DNA of 64,000 nucleotides from Streptomyces sp. SS1-1. Lineage in GTDB: Bacteria; Actinomycetota; Actinomycetes; Streptomycetales; Streptomycetaceae. The notes under the pieces are model-generated. The model saw only the letters and a program-made list of their open reading frames with translations, did no database searches and was not told the DNA's origin. Positions within the stretch are counted from its first letter, which is position 1; each line of letters begins with the position of its first letter. The position numbers and the translations under genes are program-made. Location: the NCBI RefSeq assembly GCF_008973465.1, contig NZ_WBXN01000004.1, positions 186,001 to 250,000 of the forward strand, written 5' to 3'. Below are positions 12,205 to 20,646 of the stretch, piece by piece.

Positions 12205-12399
12205 TCAGACGTCGTTGACGGAAATCGCGTTGACCGGGCAGTTCGCGGCGGCGGTCAGCGCGGCGGCGCGCAGTGCCTCGTCCGGTTCCTCGACGAGCAG
12301 GAGGACCCGGCCGTCGGGGTGCTGGTCGAAGACTCCCTGGGCGTGGAAGACGCAGGCGCCCGATCCCACGCAGGTCTCGCGGTCGGTCGTGATCCGCAT
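12205..12399 (-). CDS. Ferredoxin, [3Fe-4S] type, P450 partner
   Basis: About 64 residues from the ATG at 12,397-12,399, which has GGGGA just upstream; a GTG nine bases earlier would add three residues. The protein has the short actinobacterial ferredoxin layout: CVGSGAC (C-x5-C) near residues 10-16 and NCPVNAI near the C-terminus, i.e. three cluster cysteines as in 3Fe-4S ferredoxins. It lies directly downstream of the P450 gene, with only 15 bases between its ATG and the P450 stop, and should pass electrons to that enzyme. No ferredoxin reductase is present in the window, so a housekeeping reductase is presumably used. Confidence 0.92.
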   Translation of the reverse strand: MRITTDRETCVGSGACVFHAQGVFDQHPDGRVLLLVEEPDEALRAAALTAAANCPVNAISVNDV

Positions 12400-12414
12400 C
12401 GTCCCCACCGGGTG

Positions 12415-13650
12415 TCACCAGGTGACGGGCAGTTCGTGCAGCCCGTAGGCGTGGGCGTCGAACATGTAGGGCAGTTCGTCGGCGGGGGCGGCGAGGCGCA
12501 GGTCCGGGATCCGGCTGAAGAGCGTCCCGAACACGACTTCGAGCTGCATGCGGGCGAGGTTGGCGCCGGGGCACATGTGGTTGCCGTAGCTGAACGCCAT
12601 GTGGCCTTCGGCGTCGCGGTGGATGTCGAAGCGGTGGGGGTCGGGGTACCGGGAGGGGTCCCAGTTGGCGGCGCCGTTGAGGGCGAGGACGCCTTCTCCC
12701 TCCCGGACGATCTCGCCGCCCGCCAGTTCGATGTCCTTCGTGGCGACGCGGACGGTGGCCGAGTCGAGGATGCTGAGGAAGCGCAGGAGTTCCTCGATGG
12801 CGCCGGGCAGGAGCGACGGGTCGCGGCGTACCTCGGCCAGCTGCTCGGGGTGTTCGAGGAACACGAGGGTGCCGAGCGAGATGATGTTGGCCGTGGTGTC
12901 GGAGCCGGCGATGACGAGCAGCCGGGCGATGGCCACCAGGTCGTCGTGTTCGAGGGTGGGTTCCTCGGGCAGTTTGGCGGCGATGCGGCTGAGCAGGTCC
13001 TCGCCGGGGGTGTGGGTCTTCTCGGTGATCAGCTCGTCGAGGAACTCGTCCATCTGCGCGATCGCGCCGGCGACGGCCTCCATGCTGGAGTCGCGGCCGG
13101 TGGTGGTCTCGGCGTAGTCGCGGAAGTAGCCGATGTGTTCGGGGTCGGCGCCGAGCATCTCGCAGAACTGGAGGGACGGTACCGGCACGGCGAGTTCGGC
13201 GACCAGGTCGACGGGGCCGTCCTTGGCCAGCATGTCGTCGATGCGGGCGTCGACGATCGCCTGGGTGCGCGGCCTGAGCTCGGCGATCCGCTTGGCGGTG
13301 AACTCGGGGATCACCAGGCGGCGGCGCACGGTGTGCTCCGGCGGGTCCATGGCGGCGAACGGGAACGCGATGTAGGGCAGCATCTCCTCCGGCACCTGGA
13401 ACTGGTGCGGGTAGCCGGGGTTGCGCGCGTCGGAGCTCATCGACGGGTCGCCCAGCACCTGCCGTACGTCGGCGTAGCGGGTCAGTGCCCAGGCGGGCTT
13501 GCCGGTCATGCGGTTGATCACCTTGGCGACCGGCTCGTCGGCGCGCATCGCCTCGTATTCCTGCGGAATCGAGAGCGGGCACTTCCTGCGGTCGAGCGGG
13601 AACACCGGGAGTAACCCGGTGGCAGTGCCGCGCTCGGCGTTCTCGGTCAT
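12415..13650 (-). CDS. Cytochrome P450 monooxygenase
   Basis: 411 residues from the ATG at 13,648-13,650, preceded by GAGGA; a longer in-frame start 45 bases upstream lacks this support. Motifs: I-helix AGSDTT near residue 250, the ExxR motif in EELLR, and the heme loop FSYGNHMCPGANLAR with the cysteine ligand. This is a CYP105/107-like soluble bacterial P450 and probably hydroxylates the polyketide. With the TylF-type methyltransferase it would form a hydroxylate-then-methylate pair. Codon 13 is TTA (13,612-13,614), rare in Streptomyces and read by the bldA tRNA. It heads the operon P450-ferredoxin-DUF993-epoxidase-PKS. Three CCCCTA boxes lie 71-131 bp upstream of its start. Confidence 0.95.
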   Translation of the reverse strand: MTENAERGTATGLLPVFPLDRRKCPLSIPQEYEAMRADEPVAKVINRMTGKPAWALTRYADVRQVLGDPSMSSDARNPGYPHQFQVPEEMLPYIAFPFAAMDPPEHTVRRRLVIPEFTAKRIAELRPRTQAIVDARIDDMLAKDGPVDLVAELAVPVPSLQFCEMLGADPEHIGYFRDYAETTTGRDSSMEAVAGAIAQMDEFLDELITEKTHTPGEDLLSRIAAKLPEEPTLEHDDLVAIARLLVIAGSDTTANIISLGTLVFLEHPEQLAEVRRDPSLLPGAIEELLRFLSILDSATVRVATKDIELAGGEIVREGEGVLALNGAANWDPSRYPDPHRFDIHRDAEGHMAFSYGNHMCPGANLARMQLEVVFGTLFSRIPDLRLAAPADELPYMFDAHAYGLHELPVTW

Positions 13651-14059
13651 CGCCTGGAGTCCTCTCGTCGATCGTGGCTCGATCCAAGCGCGCACCGTCG
13701 GGCCGGGGAGCCGGGAGACCCCCCTAAGGTCGCCGCGCGACCCCTAGCGGCGCCCGGTCGGCGGGCTGGGGTCGCCCCTAGACCGTGCATGCCCCGGGTC
13801 CCGCGCGGTGACGTATGGTCCTTGTACGGCGGGTGATGTCCCGCCCGGCCTCGGGGGCGTTGCCCGCGCACAGCCGCCGGTCTCTTCCGGCGCCGGCACC
13901 CACGACGGCTCCAGGGGCACGGCGTTCGGGCAGGTCAGCAGGGGTGTCGTCGGATGTCCGGCGGCGTAGCCCCGTTCGGTGCGGACGGGGCACCGCTTAG
14001 ACTGATCCGCAGGACGACCGGTTCTGCCCCCGGCAGGATCTCTTGAAGGAAGTGAGTCG
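13651..14059. other. Divergent intergenic region between P450 operon and TetR gene
   Basis: 409 bases without a credible gene. The P450-proximal side holds three CCCCTA boxes (13,721-13,780). The TetR side ends in a good ribosome binding site (GAAGGAAGTG) for the ATG at 14,060. I could not pick convincing -10/-35 pairs for either direction. Short open frames here have poor codon use. Confidence 0.6.
13721..13780. promoter_or_regulatory. Three CCCCTA boxes upstream of P450 operon
   Basis: CCCCTA occurs at 13,721-13,726, 13,741-13,746 and 13,775-13,780, all in the same orientation. The first two are 20 bp apart (about two helical turns). On the P450 coding strand they read TAGGGG, the same orientation as before the giant PKS and aminomutase genes. 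TRGG is the core of GerE/LuxR-type half-sites, so the cluster's LAL regulator is a candidate binder. This is inferred from sequence pattern only. Confidence 0.5.
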
Positions 14060-14815
14060 ATGGACGCAAGCGGGGAACCGACCCTGCCGAGCTACCTCGG
14101 CCAGGCGTGGGGGCTGCGGGAGAGGCCGACCAAGGGTCCGAAGCGCGGTCTGAGCCTCGCGCGCATCGTCGACGCCGCCGTGGCCATCGCCGCCTCGGAG
14201 GGCCTGTCGGCTGTCTCGATGAGCCGTGTCGCGGCGGATCTGGGTGCGTCGACGATGGCGCTGTACCGGTATCTCGCCTCGAAGGACGAGCTGCTGGTGC
14301 TGATGATGGACGCGATCTATCAGACCCCTCCCTCGCTTCCCGAGACGCCGGACGAGGGGTGGCGCGCTGGTCTGTCGCGGTGGGCGTGGGAGCAGCACAC
14401 CATCCTGCGCAAGCACACGTGGGCGCTGCGCATCCCGATCACCGGTCCGCCGGTGACGCCCAACCAGATCATCTGGCTGGAGCGGGGTCTGAGCTGCCTG
14501 GGCGACACGCCGCTGTCCGAGGGCGACAAGCTGTCCGTGATCATGCTGCTGAGCGGTTACACGCGCAGCGAGGCGACGGTCTCCGCGGACGTCGAGGCGA
14601 CGTTCATGGCGAAGGCGCCGGACGAGCTTGCGGCGATGGCGTCGTACGGGCAGCTGGTGCGCCGGCTGGTGGGGCCCGACCGTTTCCCGGCGCTGAACAA
14701 GGTGATCGCCGCGGGTGTGCTGGACGCGCCGGCGGGCCCGGACGACGAGTTCGTCTTCGGTCTGGAGCGCATCCTCGACGGCGTCGGCGCCCTGATCGAC
14801 CAGACGCGGGACTGA
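14060..14815 (+). CDS. TetR-family transcriptional regulator
   Basis: 251 residues, ATG at 14,060 with GAAGGAAG upstream. The N-terminal helix-turn-helix covers about residues 35-80 (MSRVAADLGAST then ALYRYLASKDELL). The C-terminal ligand domain is of the TetR_C_1 sort seen in regulators next to drug exporters. It precedes the MMPL exporter gene in the same orientation, separated by a strong terminator, so the exporter has its own promoter. It probably represses export genes and responds to the product or an intermediate. Candidate operators with similar arms lie at 14,963-14,979 and 20,195-20,228. Confidence 0.92.
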   Translation: MDASGEPTLPSYLGQAWGLRERPTKGPKRGLSLARIVDAAVAIAASEGLSAVSMSRVAADLGASTMALYRYLASKDELLVLMMDAIYQTPPSLPETPDEGWRAGLSRWAWEQHTILRKHTWALRIPITGPPVTPNQIIWLERGLSCLGDTPLSEGDKLSVIMLLSGYTRSEATVSADVEATFMAKAPDELAAMASYGQLVRRLVGPDRFPALNKVIAAGVLDAPAGPDDEFVFGLERILDGVGALIDQTRD

Positions 14816-14842
14816 CGGCTTCCGCACCTCCTCCACTGCTGC

Positions 14843-14890
14843 GCCGCGCACCCCGGAGTCGGCCCGACTCCGCCGGGTGCGCGGCTTTTT
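14843..14890 (+). terminator. Strong hairpin terminator after the TetR gene
   Basis: Long GC-rich inverted repeat (left arm starting GCCGCGCACCC, right arm ending GGGTGCGCGGC, CGGAGTC/GACTCCG inner arms) followed by five T residues at 14,886-14,890. This is a classic intrinsic terminator at the end of the TetR transcript. Confidence 0.85.
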
Positions 14891-14932
14891 GACGTTCCGT
14901 CACATGCCTCCCACAGCACCCGTACGGGGTTC

Positions 14933-14979
14933 TTGACGGTCGTTTCCGGTACTGCGTAGCCTATACGCGTGCGCCGTAC
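14933..14979 (+). promoter_or_regulatory. Promoter of MMPL exporter with overlapping dyad
   Basis: TTGACG at 14,933-14,938 and TAGCCT at 14,957-14,962 are separated by 18 bp, a reasonable primary-sigma promoter. Immediately after it, ATACG-N7-CGTAC (14,963-14,979) is an imperfect inverted repeat lying over the expected transcription start. That is a typical position for a TetR-type operator. The binding protein is inferred. Confidence 0.5.
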
Positions 14980-15128
14980 GCAGAAGCGTGGCGCCCATCA
15001 GGCACGGCATGCGCCGGCGGCCGGAGCGACCGGCCGCGGCCGGCGTGTGCGTCATCTCCGCCCAGGTGGTGGGCGGGCCCCTGGACAGCTGTGGCTCCCG
15101 GCGCGCCGGGGACGAAAGGTACGTCATC

Positions 15129-17255
15129 ATGAGTGATTCCCCCGGCCTTCTCGCGAGGGTCCCCAGTGGCCGCGGCACCAAGTGGCTTGTCTTAGTGGGC
15201 TGGCTGCTCCTGGCCGGCCTGCTCACGCCGCTGTTCGGCGGCCTGGAGGACTACGAGGACCGCAGCCCCTCGGGCTCCCTCCCCCGCGGCGCCGAATCCA
15301 CCGCCGTCATGATGGAGTTGGAGAAGTACAGCGAGGCGCTGGAGCAGGCCCCCGCGGTCGTCGTCTACACCCGCGAGGGCGGCATCCGGGCGGCGGACCG
15401 GAAGAAGGCCGAGGCCGACCGCGCCACGTTCGCGAAGCTGGCCGACGGCGGTGGGAGCGTCGCCGCGCCCGTGACGTCCCGGGACGGCAAGGCGCTGATG
15501 ACGGTCGTCCCGCTGACCCGCGACGACGTCGAGATCGACTTCGCGGTCAAGGAGATGCGCGAGAGGGCGGAGGAGGGCGCCCCCGCCGGTCTGGGTGTGG
15601 CGGTCGCCGGCCCCGCGGGCCTGCTGAACGACTACACGCAGGCCTTCGAGAACCTCGACGTCAACCTGATGATCATGACCAGTTCGGTCGTCATCGTCCT
15701 GCTGCTGCTCATCTACCGCAGCCCGTTCCTGTGGCTGCTGCCGCTGCTGTCGGTCGGTTTCGCCGCCGTCCTCACGCAGGGTGTCGCGTACCTCCTGGCC
15801 AAGCACGCGGGTCTGCCGGTGAACCCGGCCAGTTCCAGCCTGCTGATGATCCTGCTGTTCGGAGTCGGGACGGACTACGCGCTGCTCCTCATCGCCCGCT
15901 ACCGCGAGGAGTTGCGGCGCCACGAGGACCGGCACACGGCCATGGGGGTCGCGCTGCGGCGTTCGGGCCCCGCGATCCTGGCGTCCGCCGGCACCGTGGT
16001 GGTCGGTCTGGTCTGTCTGGCCCTGGCGGACATGCAGAGCTCCCGCAGCCTCGGGCTGGTCGGTGCCACCGGTGTGCTGTGCGCCTACGTCGCCATGGTG
16101 ACGATCCTGCCGGCGCTGCTCGTGCTGACCGGCCGCTGGGTGTTCTGGCCGTTCGTGCCGCGGCTGGGTCAGGCCGAGCGGTCCGCGACGGGCGCGTGGG
16201 CCCGCGTCGGTGACGTCGTCGGGCGCCGTCCCCGCCTGGTGTGGCTGGGTTCGCTGGCCGTGATCGTCGCCCTGGGTGTCAGCGCGCTCGGCATGAACCT
16301 GGGGCTGAGCAAGTCCGAGGTGTTCCAGACGAAGCCGGAGTCCGTCACCGGCCAGGAGCAGCTGGCCCGCCACTTCCCGTCCGGTGCCTCCGACCCCGCC
16401 GTGGTGGTCGCGGACGCGGGCGCCGAGAACGCCGTCGTCGCGGCGGTGGAGAAGGTCGACGGGGTGCAGGTCGGGGAACGGTCGCCGAGCCCCGACGGGA
16501 AGCGGGTGACGATCGACGTCGTCCTCGAGGACGCACCCGACAGCGACGCGGCCATGGACACCATCGAGGACGTCCGGTCGGCCGTCCACGCGGTGCCCGG
16601 TGCGCGGGCGCTGGTCGGCGGCACCACGGCGGAGACCCTCGACATCGACCGCGCGCAGGGCCGTGACCTGCGGGTCGTCATCCCGGTCGTCCTCGCGGTG
16701 ATCCTGCTGTTCCTGGTGATCCTCCTCCGGGCGCTCGTCGCGCCGCTGATCCTGCTGTCGACCGTCGTGGCGTCCTACTTCGCCGCGCTCGGGGCGTCCG
16801 GGATGCTGTTCGAGCACGTCTTCGGGCACGCGGGGGTCGCCTGGCAGCTCCCGCTCGTCGGCTTCGTGTTCCTCGCGGCGCTCGGCGTCGACTACAACAT
16901 CTTCCTGATGACCCGGGTCCGCGAGGAGGCCCAGCTCCACGGGCACGCCGAGGGCGTCCGGCGCGGTCTGTCGGTGACCGGAAGCGTCATCACCTCGGCG
17001 GCGGTCGTCCTCGCCGCCACGTTCGCGGTGTTCACCTCGATGCCGGTCATCGACATGGTCCAGCTCGGTGTGGTCGTCGCGGTCGGCGTCCTGCTCGACG
17101 CCTTCCTCGTCCGCACGCTGCTGGTGCCGGCGCTGTCCCTGGACGTCGGCCGGGCGAGCTGGTGGCCGGGCAGGCTGTACCGGGGGCTCGGCGAGACCCC
17201 CGGGCCCGCCTCGGCCGCGGAACGCCCCCGGGCGGACGCCACGGTGGCACCCTGA
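15129..17255 (+). CDS. MMPL/RND-family exporter
   Basis: 708 residues from the ATG at 15,129 (GAAAGG upstream); a longer frame extends 47 codons further but runs through the leader. The protein has the MMPL layout: one N-terminal membrane helix, a soluble loop, five to six helices (about residues 180-345), a second soluble loop and a second helix bundle (about 510-670). GVGTDYALLLIARYREE and GVDYNIFLMTRVREE are the paired charged motifs of the proton relay. It should export the hydrophobic polyketide by proton motive force. Codon 22 is TTA (15,192-15,194), which would tie translation to the bldA tRNA. A terminator follows. Confidence 0.93.
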   Translation: MSDSPGLLARVPSGRGTKWLVLVGWLLLAGLLTPLFGGLEDYEDRSPSGSLPRGAESTAVMMELEKYSEALEQAPAVVVYTREGGIRAADRKKAEADRATFAKLADGGGSVAAPVTSRDGKALMTVVPLTRDDVEIDFAVKEMRERAEEGAPAGLGVAVAGPAGLLNDYTQAFENLDVNLMIMTSSVVIVLLLLIYRSPFLWLLPLLSVGFAAVLTQGVAYLLAKHAGLPVNPASSSLLMILLFGVGTDYALLLIARYREELRRHEDRHTAMGVALRRSGPAILASAGTVVVGLVCLALADMQSSRSLGLVGATGVLCAYVAMVTILPALLVLTGRWVFWPFVPRLGQAERSATGAWARVGDVVGRRPRLVWLGSLAVIVALGVSALGMNLGLSKSEVFQTKPESVTGQEQLARHFPSGASDPAVVVADAGAENAVVAAVEKVDGVQVGERSPSPDGKRVTIDVVLEDAPDSDAAMDTIEDVRSAVHAVPGARALVGGTTAETLDIDRAQGRDLRVVIPVVLAVILLFLVILLRALVAPLILLSTVVASYFAALGASGMLFEHVFGHAGVAWQLPLVGFVFLAALGVDYNIFLMTRVREEAQLHGHAEGVRRGLSVTGSVITSAAVVLAATFAVFTSMPVIDMVQLGVVVAVGVLLDAFLVRTLLVPALSLDVGRASWWPGRLYRGLGETPGPASAAERPRADATVAP

Positions 17256-17284
17256 CCCGACCCGCACGCCGCATACGACGTACA

Positions 17285-17326
17285 CACCGGGCCCCCGGAC
17301 GCGGAACTCGCGCCGGGGGCCCGGTG
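17285..17326 (+). terminator. Hairpin terminator after MMPL gene
   Basis: Perfect 14-bp inverted repeat (CACCGGGCCCCCGG and its complement) with a 14-base loop, 30 bases after the MMPL stop. There is no T-run, as is common in Streptomyces. Confidence 0.75.
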
Positions 17327-17375
17327 CGTGCGCCCCGCCGGGGATCCGTTGCCGGGGCCATGCAGCCGGTTCCGG

Positions 17376-17394
17376 TTAGGGGGCGGAAGGGGGA
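17376..17394 (+). promoter_or_regulatory. TAGGGG-type boxes upstream of the TylF gene
   Basis: TTAGGGGG (17,376-17,383) is followed 11 bp later by AAGGGGGA (17,387-17,394), 143-161 bp before the methyltransferase ATG. The orientation on the coding strand matches the boxes before the P450, PKS and aminomutase genes. The second copy is degenerate, so this is a weaker member of the set. Confidence 0.35.
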
Positions 17395-17536
17395 CCGCCG
17401 CGCCCCCGCGGTGGCTACGGTCGGCCCGGGATGCGCCGGCCCCCGCCCGCCGCGTCGGTCGCCGCGCACACCGTGCCGGGCCGCCGGACGGCGTCGGGCC
17501 GGCGGTGGGACCGACACGCTGATCGCAGGAGGCGGC

Positions 17537-18277
17537 ATGACCGACACCGGCACCGGGCTCTACCTGGAGCTGCTGAAGAAGGTGCTCACCAACCGGATTC
17601 AGATGGACACCCCCGCGGACTGGCCGGCCGGGTCCGGCGCGGACGGGGAGGAGGCCCGGCCGGCCGCGTTCAGCGCGCACACCATGGTGAGCCCCGAGAG
17701 CCTCGACAACGTGCAGTACTGCGTCGAGACCGCCCTCGCCGACGGCGTGCCCGGCGACCTCATCGAGACCGGCGTGTGGCGCGGCGGCATCTGTGTGCTG
17801 ATGCGCGCCATCCTCAAGGCGCACGGGGTGAAGGACCGCCGGGTGTGGGTCGCCGACTCCTTCGAGGGCGTCCCGGAGGCAGGCGACGGCAGCCATCCCC
17901 TGGACCAGGAGATGGCCCTGCACAACCTCAACACGGTGCTCAGCGTCCCGGCGGACGCGGTCCGGGCGGTGTTCGCGTCCTACGGCCTGCTGGACGACCA
18001 GGTCGAGTTCCTGGAGGGCTGGTTCAACGAGACCCTGCCGGCCGCGCCCATCGAGTCGCTGGCGGTGCTGCGGCTGGACGGGGACCTGTACGTCTCGACG
18101 ATGGACTCGCTGTCGGCGCTCTACCCCAAGCTGTCACCGGGCGGCTTCGTCATCATCGACGACTACAACATGGCGCCGTGCCGGGCCGCGGTGCACGAGT
18201 ACCGCGACGCGCACGGCATCAAGGAGGAGATCATGGCGGCCGACTCCGTCGGCGTCTGGTGGCGCAAGGAGTCCTGA
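17537..18277 (+). CDS. TylF/MycF-family SAM-dependent O-methyltransferase
   Basis: 246 residues, ATG at 17,537 with AGGAGG seven bases upstream. The fold signatures of the TylF family are clear: DLIETGVWRGG (SAM-binding loop, about residue 75), VWVADSFEGVPE (about 106) and VIIDDYNMAPC near the C-terminus, whose aspartates bind the divalent metal. Known members methylate hydroxyls of macrolide sugars (TylF, MycF) and of other natural-product cores. No sugar biosynthesis genes are seen here, so a hydroxyl on the polyketide core, probably installed by the P450, is the likeliest target. It stands alone, facing the ABC exporter genes across a terminator. Confidence 0.93.
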   Translation: MTDTGTGLYLELLKKVLTNRIQMDTPADWPAGSGADGEEARPAAFSAHTMVSPESLDNVQYCVETALADGVPGDLIETGVWRGGICVLMRAILKAHGVKDRRVWVADSFEGVPEAGDGSHPLDQEMALHNLNTVLSVPADAVRAVFASYGLLDDQVEFLEGWFNETLPAAPIESLAVLRLDGDLYVSTMDSLSALYPKLSPGGFVIIDDYNMAPCRAAVHEYRDAHGIKEEIMAADSVGVWWRKES

Positions 18278-18304
18278 GCCGAGCGCCCCGGAGACACACG
18301 GAAA

Positions 18305-18338
18305 GGCGGCCTCCACGACACCGGTCGTGGAGGCCGCC
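18305..18338. terminator. Bidirectional terminator between TylF and ABC permease genes
   Basis: Perfect 14-bp stem (GGCGGCCTCCACGA with its complement) and a 6-base loop between two convergent genes. Confidence 0.85.
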
Positions 18339-18375
18339 TCCGGCCGTGCGGCCCGGGGGAGGAGCCGCCGGCAGG

Positions 18376-19167
18376 TCAGTCGGCCCGCCTCTGGAAGAAG
18401 ACGCCGGCCAGTACGACGGAGACCAGCAGGATGCCGCCGGACCACACGAGCCCGATCCAGGCGTGGTCGCCGACCGGACGGTCGAGCAGGAAGCCGCGCA
18501 CGCTCTCGATGATGGCGGTGGACGGCTGGTGCTCGGCCACCCCCTGCAACCAGCTCGGCAGCGTCTTGATCGGCACGAAGGCACTGCTGACGTAGGGCAG
18601 GAACATCATCACGAAGGCGAAACTCGCGGCCGCGTCCGTCGACTTGGTGAGCAGGCCGACGACCGCCGCCAGCCAGGACATCGCGAGGATGAACGCCACC
18701 AGCACACCTGCGGCGGCGAGCCACTGGAGCGCGTCCGCCTTGGGACGGAACCCGATCAGCAGGGCGACGCCGATCACCACGAAGGTGGAGGTGATGTTCT
18801 TGATGATGCTGGCCATGACGTGGCCGCCGAGCATGGCGGCACCGCCGACGTCCATCGACCGGAACCGGTCGACGATGCCGGTACTCATGTCGTTGGCGAC
18901 ACCGACGCCGGTCTGGGCGGCGCCCCAGACCGTGCACAGCAGGAGCACGCCGGGTGCCACGTAGGTGACGTAGTCGCCACCCGTCTGGATCGCCCCGCCG
19001 AAGAGGTAGACGAACAGCACCATCATCATGATCGGCAGCATCAGGGACATGATCAGCGCGTCGACGTCACGTCTCGTCAGACGGGTGCACCGGCCGATCA
19101 TCGTCAGCAGGCTCGACACCGTGCCCACGGAACGCGGTTTCGCGGTCAGCGCGATGCTCTCAGACAC
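18376..19167 (-). CDS. ABC-2 type exporter permease, DrrB-like
   Basis: 263 residues, GTG start at 19,165-19,167, overlapping the ATPase gene by eight bases. Six predicted membrane helices (for example LMLPIMMMVLFVYLFGGAI near residue 45 and FAFVMMFLPYVSSAFVP near 185) and the ABC-2 signature region fit DrrB-type drug permeases. With the upstream-encoded ATPase it should form a two-gene exporter, probably a second self-resistance or export route beside the MMPL protein. Confidence 0.93.
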   Translation of the reverse strand: MSESIALTAKPRSVGTVSSLLTMIGRCTRLTRRDVDALIMSLMLPIMMMVLFVYLFGGAIQTGGDYVTYVAPGVLLLCTVWGAAQTGVGVANDMSTGIVDRFRSMDVGGAAMLGGHVMASIIKNITSTFVVIGVALLIGFRPKADALQWLAAAGVLVAFILAMSWLAAVVGLLTKSTDAAASFAFVMMFLPYVSSAFVPIKTLPSWLQGVAEHQPSTAIIESVRGFLLDRPVGDHAWIGLVWSGGILLVSVVLAGVFFQRRAD

Positions 19168-20134
19168 CGGCGGTCTCCTTCGCTTCGTCCGCCTCCGCCT
19201 GCGCGGTGCGGCCGGTCAGCGCCAGGAACACGTCGTCCAGGGTGGCGCTGTGGACGTTGAACTTCGCGACGCGGTCGCCGTCGGGGTCGACCTCGTCGAG
19301 CAGGGCCCGGACCCGCTGCGCGGAACCGTCCGTGGCGACGCCGATGGTCAGCAGGCCGGCGTCCTTGGTGGACGCCCGCTCCCCCAGCAGCGCCAGCACG
19401 GTGTCGAACGCGGCCCGGTCGGCGAGTTCGAGGTCCAGGCGCTGCCCGGAGACCCGTTCCTTGAGCTCGTCCGGGGTGCCCTCGGCGACCACCTTGCCGC
19501 CGTCGAGGAGGGCGATGCGGTCCGCGAGGCGGTCCGCCTCCTCCAGGTACTGGGTGGTGAGGAACACGGTGAGACCGCCCTCGGCGAGCGCGGCGACGAC
19601 TCCCCACAGCGCCTGCCGGCTGCGCGGGTCGAGACCGGTGGTCGGCTCGTCGAGGAACACCACCGACGGCGAACTGACCAGGCTGGCCGCGAGGTCGAGG
19701 CGGCGGGCCATACCGCCGGAGTAGGTGCTGAGCTTGCGCCCGCCCGCCTCCGTCAGGTCGAACCGCTCGAGCAGGTACCGCGCGCGCTCGTGCGCCTCGG
19801 CGCGGGACAGGCCCGACAGACGGGCCATCATGTAGAGGTTCTCCGCGCCGGTCTGGTTCTTGTCGATCGCCGCCTGCTGCCCCGTCAGCGTGATCCGCTG
19901 GCGGACCTTGCGCCGCTCCCTGGTGACGTCGTAACCGGCGACTTTCGCCTCTCCGGCGTCGAGGGAGGTGAGAGTCGACAGAATGCGGACTGTGGTCGTC
20001 TTTCCCGATCCGTTCGGCCCGAGCAGGGCGAATACGCTGCCTTTCCGCACGCTCAGGTCGACGCCCTGAAGCACCTGTACTTTTCCGTAGGATTTCCGTA
20101 GTCCACGGGCCTCGACAGCCATTTCGTGGGTCAT
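19160..20134 (-). CDS. ABC exporter ATPase, DrrA-like
   Basis: 324 residues from the ATG at 20,132-20,134; a GTG 12 bases upstream is an alternative. Walker A is GPNGSGKTT (about residue 40), the signature is YSGGM (about 140), Walker B VVFLDEPTTGLDPRSR, and the switch histidine is replaced in FLTTQYLEEADRLADR by glutamine. That is usual for DrrA-type drug-export ATPases. The C-terminal 80 residues form the DrrA-type regulatory extension. It is coupled to the permease gene. A 34-bp dyad lies about 60 bp upstream and may be an operator. Confidence 0.94.
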   Translation of the reverse strand: MTHEMAVEARGLRKSYGKVQVLQGVDLSVRKGSVFALLGPNGSGKTTTVRILSTLTSLDAGEAKVAGYDVTRERRKVRQRITLTGQQAAIDKNQTGAENLYMMARLSGLSRAEAHERARYLLERFDLTEAGGRKLSTYSGGMARRLDLAASLVSSPSVVFLDEPTTGLDPRSRQALWGVVAALAEGGLTVFLTTQYLEEADRLADRIALLDGGKVVAEGTPDELKERVSGQRLDLELADRAAFDTVLALLGERASTKDAGLLTIGVATDGSAQRVRALLDEVDPDGDRVAKFNVHSATLDDVFLALTGRTAQAEADEAKETAGV

Positions 20135-20194
20135 TCGCCGTTGCACCTCTCACCGTCCGGAGAGCATGTCCGCAGCATCTTGAAGGCGATCTGC

Positions 20195-20228
20195 GTGTAC
20201 CGTACGCTATTGAGCGTATCCCATACAC
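20195..20228. promoter_or_regulatory. Nested inverted repeat, candidate TetR-type operator
   Basis: Inner dyad GTACGCT-ATTG-AGCGTAT (20,202-20,219) lies inside outer arms GTGTAC (20,195-20,200) and ATACAC (20,223-20,228). It sits in the divergent interval between the DrrA-like gene and the PqqD-like gene. Its GTACG/CGTAT arms resemble the dyad before the MMPL gene, so one TetR protein could control both exporters. Confidence 0.55.
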
Positions 20229-20327
20229 AGTCCGATGTCCACCCGCCTTGTGAGCTGCGCGGATGCCCAACTCGCGGCGGTCGTGGAGGACTTCGCGTGC
20301 GAGGGGTCGACGACTTGGAGGGCAGGC

Positions 20328-20600
20328 GTGCCGTTGCACCGGGAGCAGGGTGTCGAGGTCGCGGTGAATCCGGACGGCTGGCTCGTACTGTGCAATCTGA
20401 GAACGGAACAGGAGTTCTTCTACCCACCGCCGTTCACGGTGGCCTGGATCGCGTTGCAGCGCTGGGGCGGGGATCCGCATCTCGCCATCGACGAAATCGC
20501 CGAGATGTGGCAGGAGGACGCGTCGGACACATTGGACGCGGTGCAGAAATGGCTGGACGAACTGCGGGAGGCGCAACTGGTCCGTGACGACCGCCCTTAG
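20328..20600 (+). CDS. Small PqqD-like protein
   Basis: 90 residues from the GTG at 20,328, chosen because GGAGGG lies at 20,317-20,322. An ATG at 20,235 in the same frame would give 121 residues but has no ribosome binding site and abuts the dyad. The C-terminal part (PPPFTVAWIALQRWGGDP, DEIAEMW, VQKWLDELREAQLV) resembles the winged helix of PqqD/RRE proteins, which bind precursor peptides or partner enzymes. There is no precursor peptide, radical SAM enzyme or cyclase beside it, so its role is unknown. It could be an orphan protein-protein adaptor in this pathway. The family assignment is tentative. Confidence 0.55.
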   Translation: MPLHREQGVEVAVNPDGWLVLCNLRTEQEFFYPPPFTVAWIALQRWGGDPHLAIDEIAEMWQEDASDTLDAVQKWLDELREAQLVRDDRP

Positions 20601-20611
20601 CGCGCCTCCCT

Positions 20612-20641
20612 CGTTCCGGCCGCGACGCGGCCGGAGCAACG
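20612..20641. terminator. Bidirectional terminator between PqqD-like and thioesterase genes
   Basis: Perfect 9-bp GC stem (CCGGCCGCG-A-CGCGGCCGG, 20,616-20,634) between convergent genes, with short flanking complementarity. Confidence 0.7.
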
Positions 20642-20646
20642 GCTCG

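Noticed and set aside
13647..13871. Short minus-strand frame upstream of the P450 gene
   Set aside because: Covers the CCCCTA boxes, lacks a start signal and gives an Arg/Pro-rich product without similarity.
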